A stretch of DNA of 20,954 nt from JAAZFF01 sp964405775 (GTDB lineage Bacteria; Verrucomicrobiota; Kiritimatiellia; RFP12; UBA3636), in NCBI GenBank assembly GCA_964405775.1, contig CAYOPG010000037.1, positions 1 to 20,954 of the forward strand. The letters are read 5' to 3'. A program made the position numbers and the translations under genes. Below, one piece after another: positions 14,944-20,954 of this stretch (its first letter is position 1; every line of letters begins with the position of its first letter). The notes under the pieces were generated by a model that was not told where the DNA came from, made no database searches, and was given only the letters and a program-made list of their open reading frames with translations.

Positions 14944-16191
14944 TTAGTAGTAGCGGTCAATTACAGCGCTGGCCGTTTCCGCCCAGCGCGTGAGGTTTTC
15001 TGCCTTGTTGGCTATTGTGCTTACATCCTTGAGCACGAATTCAAGCGGCGTGTTGTTCTTTATGCATGCTTCACAATATGCCGCGATCTCACGTTCGACA
15101 GGTGCGGGGTTGAAGTGACACGTCGCCACAAACGCTGGGTTTGGTTTTGCAGCCAGGACAAAGTCGCCCGCAATGTTGTCGGCGGCGCGCTGGATGTTTG
15201 CCCATGGGGTTATGGATATCTTGCGCAGATTTGCAAAACGTTTGCGCAGGATATCTATTTTGCGGTCAAGCGGCTCGCAGCAACCGTAATAAAGCAAGCC
15301 ACAATCGCTGAATAGACGCTGGTTGTACGCCAGGTCGAATTCATCGTGCATCTCTGGCGAAACTGAACCGAATATCTGGGCTGAACATCGCCCCCAGACA
15401 TCTTTTCTGCGGACATGGCTGCCGTCGAAATCATCCGCTGGAAGCTCGCGAGTTGCGCCGGCAGTGCAGTGCAAACGCAATGGGCTGTGGCCAAGCAATC
15501 CCAATTCCTCGAAGCGTTTAAACTTGCTCTCTATTATTTTCATGAAGCTTTCAGCGATACGATGCATGAATTCCGGCCGAATAGCCAAATCGAGCAGCAA
15601 ATTCTCAGGCCCGCGATAGCGGGCAATGTCGTCCCATATCTCGCCAGACAGGTATTCAACACCTGTCAGTTCCACATCCATCAAACCGTCGAAAACTTCT
15701 TCAGCCACTGCCAGTGCCTCTTCAGAGGACTCGCGGTCGTATTCAAATTCCGGTTCGTGAAGTTTTTCAAGATCCTCTTCCGTCGCAAGCTGGTCTTCGT
15801 ATGAATGTGAAGAGACGTAAGTCCCGCTTTCCCCTTTTATCTGTCTTTCCTTGACGTCCAGTCCAATGCCTTTTGTGTACTTGATCCGTTTACCGACTCG
15901 GAACACCGGCGACACCACAAGATCGACCGGAAAATGCTTCCATTGATACAGAGTCCGTCGAAGCCCGGTCTCTATCCATGCCAAATCAGGAGAGCATGTG
16001 TTGACGAGTGAAATGTCGTCTATCTCGCCCCAGGGAACTTCATCGATCAGAAGCACAGGGCGGACTGTCTCGAGAGAGTTGGTTGCCTCATATCTAGAGA
16101 TCCGCTCTGTCTGCACCTCAAGAGTTGCTACTTCCGCGTAACGCCGAGCCAATTCCCGAAGGGTCAATAAATCTGACTTTTCTACGTTCAT
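14944..16191 (-). CDS. Uroporphyrinogen decarboxylase-like (URO-D family) protein
   Basis: This 415-residue protein resembles the URO-D superfamily branch found in many anaerobes, which is distinct from heme-pathway HemE and overlaps in fold with corrinoid:CoM methyltransferases. Recognisable segments are VLLIDEVPWGEI (47-58), ETGLRRTLYQWKHFPVD (74-90), YYGCCEPLDRKIDIL (301-315), ISITPWANI and FVLAAKPNPA (344-353). I see no clear H-x-C...C zinc motif as in MtaA/MtbA, although Cys-rich YYGCC and TCH stretches exist. No heme or corrinoid genes are near. It sits between a permease and an ABC ATPase gene in one run, suggesting that the imported compound may be its substrate or product. That link is inference. 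The start has no Shine-Dalgarno site. Confidence 0.78.
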   Translation of the reverse strand: MNVEKSDLLTLRELARRYAEVATLEVQTERISRYEATNSLETVRPVLLIDEVPWGEIDDISLVNTCSPDLAWIETGLRRTLYQWKHFPVDLVVSPVFRVGKRIKYTKGIGLDVKERQIKGESGTYVSSHSYEDQLATEEDLEKLHEPEFEYDRESSEEALAVAEEVFDGLMDVELTGVEYLSGEIWDDIARYRGPENLLLDLAIRPEFMHRIAESFMKIIESKFKRFEELGLLGHSPLRLHCTAGATRELPADDFDGSHVRRKDVWGRCSAQIFGSVSPEMHDEFDLAYNQRLFSDCGLLYYGCCEPLDRKIDILRKRFANLRKISITPWANIQRAADNIAGDFVLAAKPNPAFVATCHFNPAPVEREIAAYCEACIKNNTPLEFVLKDVSTIANKAENLTRWAETASAVIDRYY

Positions 16192-16213
16192 TGATTTTCT
16201 ATCGCTATGGTTG

Positions 16214-17140
16214 CTAGGCGTTTGAGAGGCGGACGCGAGGGTCGAGCCAGGCGTAGGCCAGATCGGTCAGAAGGTTGGATAGCTGATAGAGTAGGGCGCC
16301 AATTATAACTACAGCCCGGACCATAGGCGCGTCCGATGAATTGACCGCGTTCAGGCCGATTCCACCGAGGCCCGGAATGCCATAGAAACTCTCTAATAGA
16401 ATACTGCCCGCAAAAAGAAATGGTACAGAGAGGCTTACGTTTGTAACGATAGGTATAAGGCTGTTACGCAGGACATGGCGGAGGAGTACGACGCTGCGTG
16501 GAAGCCCTTTTGCAATGGCGGTGCGGACATGTGGACGGCTGATCTCATCTAGAATGACTGTGCGGTAGAACCGTACATCTGTGCCAAGACCGCTTATTAC
16601 TCCTATAAGCACGGGGAGGCAGAGGTATGTCCAGTTCTCAAAGCCCCAGACTGGAAACAGCTTGAGTTTATAAGCGAAGAAATATTGCCCCGCAGTTACC
16701 CAGATCACGTAGTTGATACTCATGAGCGCAGTGGTCGCGGCAAGAGTGGCCTTGTCGACCAGCCTGCCCGCACTGGCTGCGCACACAAGACCGACAAGCA
16801 CGGCCAGCAAGGTTCCTATAACAAGTATGGGAACTGTAAGAGCGAGTGACACCCAGACGCCTTCACGCAACACGGTCCAGACCGGCTGTTTGTATTCGAG
16901 TGAGATCCCGAGATCGCCGCTGACCAGGTCAAGCAAGAAATTGCCGTACTGTTGATAGAGGGGTAAATCGTAGCCGTGCATTCTGTCGTACTCGGCGATT
17001 GCCTGTGCGCTAGCATTCTTGCCCAGTTCCTGCATGGCGGGCGAGCCGTTGACAACGTTGAAGAATATAAACGCCAGAAGCGTCACTCCGATCAACGTGG
17101 GGATCAATTGCAAAAGTCTGCGAAGGGTGTATTTTAGCAT
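16214..17140 (-). CDS. ABC transporter permease, OppB/DppB type
   Basis: This 308-residue inner-membrane permease belongs to the peptide/nickel uptake class. The N terminus (YTLRRLLQLIPTLIGVTLLAFIFF) is the standard OppB opening, followed by a periplasmic stretch (DLPLYQQYGNFLLDLVSGDLGISL) and about five further membrane segments. The coupling loop appears as AIAKGLPRSVVLLRHVLRNSLIPIVT, and the end is LLYQLSNLLTDLAYAWLDPRVRL. OppB permeases normally work with an OppC, OppD/F ATPases and an OppA binding protein. None of these is in the window: the nearby ATPase and binding protein are of another class. Its ATG directly follows the CpaF stop (TAG-ATG, no gap), with no ribosome site, so it is likely to depend on translation of cpaF. 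Confidence 0.9.
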   Translation of the reverse strand: MLKYTLRRLLQLIPTLIGVTLLAFIFFNVVNGSPAMQELGKNASAQAIAEYDRMHGYDLPLYQQYGNFLLDLVSGDLGISLEYKQPVWTVLREGVWVSLALTVPILVIGTLLAVLVGLVCAASAGRLVDKATLAATTALMSINYVIWVTAGQYFFAYKLKLFPVWGFENWTYLCLPVLIGVISGLGTDVRFYRTVILDEISRPHVRTAIAKGLPRSVVLLRHVLRNSLIPIVTNVSLSVPFLFAGSILLESFYGIPGLGGIGLNAVNSSDAPMVRAVVIIGALLYQLSNLLTDLAYAWLDPRVRLSNA

Positions 17141-18886
17141 CTATTTCTGCTGCTGTGGCGGTTGGAACATGGCTATGTCTAGATCCAGGCCGCGTACAGC
17201 GAGATCTCCGTAGAAGGTCGGAACAGCGCCAGTAGCCTCAAAATTACCCAGAACTTTGCCTTTTGTCGAGATGCCGGTTTGTTTGTATACAAAAAGATCC
17301 TGCATAGTGATTTGGTTGCCCTCAAGACCGACTACTTCTGATATGCAGGTGACCTTGCGCGAACCATCGCTGAAGCGCGATTCATGCACGATTATATCTA
17401 TGGCCGATGCGATCTGCTCTCGAATCGCACGCGAGGGCAACTCCATGCCGGACATGAGCACCATCGTTTCCAGACGCGAAATTACATCGCGCGGAGCGTT
17501 GGCGTGTACCGTCGTAAGAGATCCGTCATGGCCTGTGTTCATAGCCTGCAGCATGTCTAGAGCCTCGCCGCCACGGCATTCTCCGACGATGATCCGGTCC
17601 GGACGCATGCGCAGGCAGTTGCGAACCAGATCCCGGATCGTTATCGCACCTTTGCCTTCAATGTTGGGGGGGCGGGATTCAAGCCGCACGAGATGCGGCT
17701 GGTTTAGCCGGAGTTCCGCGGAGTCTTCGACCGTTACGATGCGCTCATCGTGGGGGAGGTAATTGCTAAGCACATTGAGGAGCGTCGTTTTACCGGAACC
17801 GGTACCGCCCGAAACTACGATGTTTTTGCGCATCTTGACACAAACTTCCAAAAAACGCGCCATCGCGGGGGTAAACGTCCCCTTTTGGAACAAGTCTTTA
17901 TCGAAGAGCTGTCGTTTCGGAAACTTGCGGATCGTCATGCACGGGCCGACCAGAGAGAGCGGATGAATTATGCAGTTGACGCGTGAGCCATCTGGCAGAC
18001 GGGCATCAACGTATGGCTGGCTTTCATCAATGCGCCGGCCTAGCGGCGCGACAATGCGCTCTATAGTGGCCATGACGGAATTGGAGTCCATGAAAGCCTG
18101 TCCGGTATATTCAATTTTGCCGTTTCTTTCGACGAATATCTTGTCTTGCCCATTAACCATTATTTCGGTGATTGTATCGTCGGCCAGGAAATTCTCAAGT
18201 GGCCCAAGACCTATAGCCTCGTTGATTATCTCTGTTCCAAGCTCTTCGGGATTCACAGAGGAGGGGAGTTTTGCGCGGATTTCGCCCATTATGGAGTTGA
18301 CGACTTCGCGAGCTTTGCCTCGGAGTTGGTCGGCGTCTATGCGAGAAGCTGAGAGCCGTTTGATGTCAAGCCGTTCAACAAGTTCACGGTGGATCTGCTG
18401 TTTAATGGACCGTTTGATTTCGGCGTTTGGATCGTGTATGCTGGGTGGCGGGGCAGGGGAGGAAGTGGAGTCGGAGTAGACTGAGAACGTATTACTGTTC
18501 ACGTCGTCATCTTCCTCATTAACCTCATCTGGAATCTCCTCAGGCTTGGAAAGCGGGGGTACAGACACGGCTGCATCCGCAGGCTGCTCAGGGGTGGCTG
18601 GAGATTCTAAGGTCAGCGTATAGGGGCCGATTGTTATTGGAGAGCCGTGCGGGACTGCCGTCTCTCCACTAATCTTGATTGAATCTACGAAAGTGCCGCT
18701 ACTGGAACCGAAATCATCAATACTGCAACCGCCGTTAGTGACAGTGAGGATCGCATGTCGCTCTCCGACAATCTGGTCAGGAAGAAGAATCCGGCATCGG
18801 TCGCTGCGTCCAATTGTGTAAACGCCATCTTCGAGCTCCATTCGGACAGGTGCAACGCCCTCTTTGCTTATCAAGATTGTTGTCAT
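17141..18886 (-). CDS. cpaF: CpaF/TadA-type secretion ATPase with N-terminal FHA domain
   Basis: This is the 581-residue hexameric motor ATPase of a Tad/Flp pilus or type II-like system. Residues 1-95 are a forkhead-associated domain, which binds phosphothreonine: GVYTIGRSDRC (GRS 26-28), GERHA (43-45) and a GSSSGTFVDS turn. An acidic, Pro-rich linker (about 96-150) follows, then the CpaF core from about 155: EIINEAIGLGPLENFLAD, ITEIMVNG, Walker A GGTGSGKTT (360-368, K366), an Asp/Glu box VTVEDSAELRL, Walker B RPDRIIVGE and the His box TVHANAPRD. All motor motifs look intact. The FHA fusion implies control by Ser/Thr kinase signalling, as known for FHA domains; no kinase gene is near. cpaB lies immediately upstream (10 bases), but tadB/tadC do not follow. 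Confidence 0.93.
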   Translation of the reverse strand: MTTILISKEGVAPVRMELEDGVYTIGRSDRCRILLPDQIVGERHAILTVTNGGCSIDDFGSSSGTFVDSIKISGETAVPHGSPITIGPYTLTLESPATPEQPADAAVSVPPLSKPEEIPDEVNEEDDDVNSNTFSVYSDSTSSPAPPPSIHDPNAEIKRSIKQQIHRELVERLDIKRLSASRIDADQLRGKAREVVNSIMGEIRAKLPSSVNPEELGTEIINEAIGLGPLENFLADDTITEIMVNGQDKIFVERNGKIEYTGQAFMDSNSVMATIERIVAPLGRRIDESQPYVDARLPDGSRVNCIIHPLSLVGPCMTIRKFPKRQLFDKDLFQKGTFTPAMARFLEVCVKMRKNIVVSGGTGSGKTTLLNVLSNYLPHDERIVTVEDSAELRLNQPHLVRLESRPPNIEGKGAITIRDLVRNCLRMRPDRIIVGECRGGEALDMLQAMNTGHDGSLTTVHANAPRDVISRLETMVLMSGMELPSRAIREQIASAIDIIVHESRFSDGSRKVTCISEVVGLEGNQITMQDLFVYKQTGISTKGKVLGNFEATGAVPTFYGDLAVRGLDLDIAMFQPPQQQK

Positions 18887-18896
18887 AGGCGTCGGA

Positions 18897-19715
18897 TCAA
18901 GGTGCTGTTCGGCGGATGTTTCGGATCTTTGTTTGACGGATTTCGTTTAGGCCTTGCAGTTCGGATTCGATCTGGTTGAAATCGATGCGCGGCAATTCCT
19001 CCTCGAAATACACGTCTGACGGGTTGCGCAGAGTAAGGAACAGCTTGCCCTTCATCTGCTGTGCGAAAACGAGAACCTCGGCTTCGCGCGGTGTCACGTG
19101 AAGCGTGACAGTGCCGTAGCTGCCCGCGCCGCGGGAATCTTCCAGTGACTGGTTCGTTTTATCGCCAACAGCGAGAATTGTAACGTTTTGGAGTACTGTA
19201 AAAGTGACCATTTCCGCCTCTTTGACATCGCTTGTTTCCGAAGGGAGAACGAATGATCCAAGCACGTCGACAGTGTCATTTGGACGAAGCATTCCAGACA
19301 CTCCAGATGCACCTGACACGGGGATTGAAACGGCGCGCATACTCGGTTGTATGTCATCTGCTAGAGTGCGTACACCATGCCGGCCGCCATCGAAGTGCAT
19401 CCAGAGGAGGGGAGTGAGCGGACCTACAGATCGCGTAAGTTTGCGGCCTATTATGCGCGTGGCGTCTTTCTCAAGAATGTGGTCATCAGTTACGGAATTG
19501 ATGTCGATGGGCATGAACACGACATCCGATGTCTGGATTACAGTTCCCAATGGAATGGCAGCTACTGATGCAAGCACGTTTTTCTTGCCTTTCCCGACTA
19601 TGCGGTCATATTCGCGTTTGAACTCCTCGTTCTTTGAATTGATCCACGAATAGGATAGTATGCCGGCTAGCAAACCGACAGCTAATGAGATAATCAGCAC
19701 GAATTTTTGTTTCAT
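18897..19715 (-). CDS. cpaB: Flp pilus assembly protein CpaB (RcpC), SAF domain
   Basis: This 272-residue periplasmic or inner-membrane protein of the Tad/Flp pilus is thought to act at the secretin or in pilin handling. A single membrane segment (residues 5-25, FVLIISLAVGLLAGILSYSW) is followed by a SAF-type domain (VLASVAAIPLGTVIQTSDVV to about residue 110) and the RcpC/CpaB core: MRAVSIPVSGASGVSGMLRPNDTVDVLG, VLQNVTILAVG and TVTLHVTPREAEVLVFAQQMKGKLFLTLR. The length and order are normal for CpaB. It sits 9 bases after the glycosyltransferase gene and 10 before cpaF. No Shine-Dalgarno motif is visible. Confidence 0.92.
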   Translation of the reverse strand: MKQKFVLIISLAVGLLAGILSYSWINSKNEEFKREYDRIVGKGKKNVLASVAAIPLGTVIQTSDVVFMPIDINSVTDDHILEKDATRIIGRKLTRSVGPLTPLLWMHFDGGRHGVRTLADDIQPSMRAVSIPVSGASGVSGMLRPNDTVDVLGSFVLPSETSDVKEAEMVTFTVLQNVTILAVGDKTNQSLEDSRGAGSYGTVTLHVTPREAEVLVFAQQMKGKLFLTLRNPSDVYFEEELPRIDFNQIESELQGLNEIRQTKIRNIRRTAP

Positions 19716-19724
19716 AATAAGCTA

Positions 19725-20858
19725 TTAGCCGACTGGAGTTCTTTGGAATTGTGATAGCGCTTGCTTATACACCGCCATGGTTTCGCGTGCTACGGTGTCC
19801 CAATTGTATTGTTGCACCCGTTCTAAACCGGAAGCGCGATTGCGGTTCCGCACGATGTTATCGTTCACGACGGTCACAATCGCCTGAGCAATGGATTCTG
19901 GGTCGCTGGCCTGAAAATAGGTGGCGCTGTCGCCTGCAACCTCGTGAAACTCTCGAATATCAGAACACGCCACAGGCGTACCGCATGCCATCGCCTCGGC
20001 GATAGGAAGGCAGAAACCTTCGTAGCGGCTCGGCATTACAAATGCGGTCGCTGAGCTTATCACGTCCGGAAGATCCTCCTCCAATACTTCGCCGATCCAA
20101 GTGATTTTATCGGTTATGCCCAACTCCGTCATGCAGCGTTTATGTCTCGCCAAGTGGACGCAGCCATAACCTGCGAGAACAAGTCCGACGCCGTGGATCA
20201 TGTTTTCAGCGCGGGCGTATCCATTAAACAGTTCTATAAGATTCTTGTGGCGTTTATTGTTGCCGATATAAAGCAGGGCAGGGCGCGAGTAACCATATTT
20301 TTCAGCTACAAGTTCCTGTTTGTGGTGTTCCGAAGGCTTGAAAGCGTCTGCAACACCGTGGCGAACCACAGAAATCTTGCCGACGGCCTCTGGGAACAGC
20401 TCCTCGACATCAGTTCGCATTGCCTCTGAGACGGCGATCGCCCTTGTGCACGTTTTGAGGGCAGACTTCATGGAGGTGGTGAAGGCGATCCGCTCTTGCG
20501 GACTGTTTTCGTACGGGCATCGTATAGGCGCGCAGTCATGCACTGTCAAAACAGTCGGAAGAAACGCTGGAGGCATGCATATCCTGTTGGGTGTGTGGTA
20601 TATGTCGGCCTTGACTTCCTTTGCTATCGACATCATTGCAAGAGAACACACGGGCGAATTAGGGATATCGTCGGTCTCAATTATAAACGCATTTTCTAGT
20701 TTGTCGAAAAGTCTTCTTCCGTTGGTGTTTACCAGCAGGACTAGTTCGTCGCCAGTTTGCGGCATAATTTTCGCCAAGGCTGCGCCAAGCTCGATTGAGT
20801 AGCGACCAATGCCGGGGAATTTAGGCACAGCGGTTCGCGCATCAAATAGAATTTTCAT
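19725..20858 (-). CDS. Glycosyltransferase family 4 (GT-B fold)
   Basis: This 377-residue cytoplasmic glycosyltransferase transfers a sugar from a nucleotide donor. The N-terminal acceptor half has the GIGRYS loop (16-21), ADIYHTPN and TVLTVHDCAP. The donor half begins with ALLYIGNNKRHKNL (194-207) and includes the E-x7-E pair E280 and E288 in RYEGFCLPIAEAMACGTPV. It resembles the mannosyl/rhamnosyl transferases of O-antigen and exopolysaccharide loci. The acceptor is unknown. As first gene of the run that includes cpaB and cpaF, it may decorate the pilus or a surface glycan (inference). Confidence 0.9.
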   Translation of the reverse strand: MKILFDARTAVPKFPGIGRYSIELGAALAKIMPQTGDELVLLVNTNGRRLFDKLENAFIIETDDIPNSPVCSLAMMSIAKEVKADIYHTPNRICMPPAFLPTVLTVHDCAPIRCPYENSPQERIAFTTSMKSALKTCTRAIAVSEAMRTDVEELFPEAVGKISVVRHGVADAFKPSEHHKQELVAEKYGYSRPALLYIGNNKRHKNLIELFNGYARAENMIHGVGLVLAGYGCVHLARHKRCMTELGITDKITWIGEVLEEDLPDVISSATAFVMPSRYEGFCLPIAEAMACGTPVACSDIREFHEVAGDSATYFQASDPESIAQAIVTVVNDNIVRNRNRASGLERVQQYNWDTVARETMAVYKQALSQFQRTPVG

Positions 20859-20911
20859 TTTTGTTTTGGGGTATGTGCTGCGTCAAGACATTTATCCTCT
20901 GTGTGATAGTG

Positions 20912-20940
20912 ATTCTATCAAATCATACTGTGATAAGCAA
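20912..20940 (-). promoter_or_regulatory. Sigma70-like promoter of the glycosyltransferase-cpaBF run, with overlapping inverted repeat
   Basis: On the - strand TTGCTT (20940-20935), a 17-base spacer and TAGAAT (20917-20912) lie about 55 bases before the ATG at 20858. The -35 hexamer and spacing equal those of the rpe promoter. An inverted repeat TGATAG-N5-CTATCA (20904-20920) covers the -10 box and could be an operator. TATCACA also occurs twice nearby. The rest of the 96 bases to the window end shows no gene. Confidence 0.45.
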
Positions 20941-20954
20941 GTAACTTGACTGGA

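Noticed and set aside
14944..16191. Heme-pathway HemE
   Set aside because: The sequence follows the divergent URO-D-like branch, and no other heme gene is nearby.
1..20954. CRISPR array, tRNA or rRNA genes, insertion sequences, phage attachment sites
   Set aside because: Intergenic spaces are all short, no spaced repeat series or cloverleaf was seen, and no transposase or integrase is encoded.

Overview
The window looks like a metagenome-assembled or draft fragment from the Verrucomicrobiota / Kiritimatiellota / Lentisphaerota side of the PVC group. This is inferred from family signatures: a DPDGDG-type C-terminal region on a surface protein, a gingipain-like C25 peptidase outside a Bacteroidetes-style setting, an FHA-CpaF fusion and a UroD-like protein of anaerobes. 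A 100-base run of N flanked by a 55-base identical overlap shows that it is scaffolded draft sequence. Genes are packed tightly. No gene-free stretch reaches 300 bases, and I see no tRNA, rRNA, CRISPR array or insertion sequence.

Left part, + strand (45-6602), is the accessory region. A surface-protein remnant (choice-of-anchor A end, SdrD-B-like repeat, DPDGDG tail) is followed by a secreted C25 (gingipain-family) peptidase. Then comes a compact peptide-maturation locus: a PqqD-like recognition protein, a radical SAM/SPASM enzyme, a 52-residue Cys-containing peptide and an HPr-kinase-like P-loop protein. The C25 gene is 2 bases from pqqD, pqqD overlaps the radical SAM gene by 4 bases, and the peptide and kinase genes follow closely. 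Together they look like a ribosomally synthesised, post-translationally modified peptide (RiPP) system. The PqqD-like protein would hold the leader, the radical SAM enzyme would crosslink or otherwise alter the core, the kinase-like protein would phosphorylate or act as an accessory, and one or more proteases would trim.

Middle part, - strand (12037 down to 6670), is a housekeeping run: rpe, lepA, maf and pgpA. It ends in an unusual fusion of a SipW-like S24/S26 peptidase domain and a PF14907-type nucleotidyltransferase domain. The fusion gene converges on the RiPP locus and carries two domain types often seen in RiPP clusters, so it may belong functionally to it. rpe appears broken only because of the assembly gap. 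Collapsing the duplicated 55 bases plus the Ns restores one 223-residue protein.

Right part, - strand (20858 down to 12139), is one long codirectional run: GT4 glycosyltransferase, CpaB, FHA-CpaF, an OppB-type permease, a UroD-like protein, a PotA/FbpC-type ABC ATPase and a long ABC substrate-binding protein. A sigma70-like promoter sits ahead of the glycosyltransferase. The mix is odd. The Tad/Flp pilus genes lack their TadB/TadC partners here, and the ABC parts come from two transporter classes with no matching FbpB/PotB permease.
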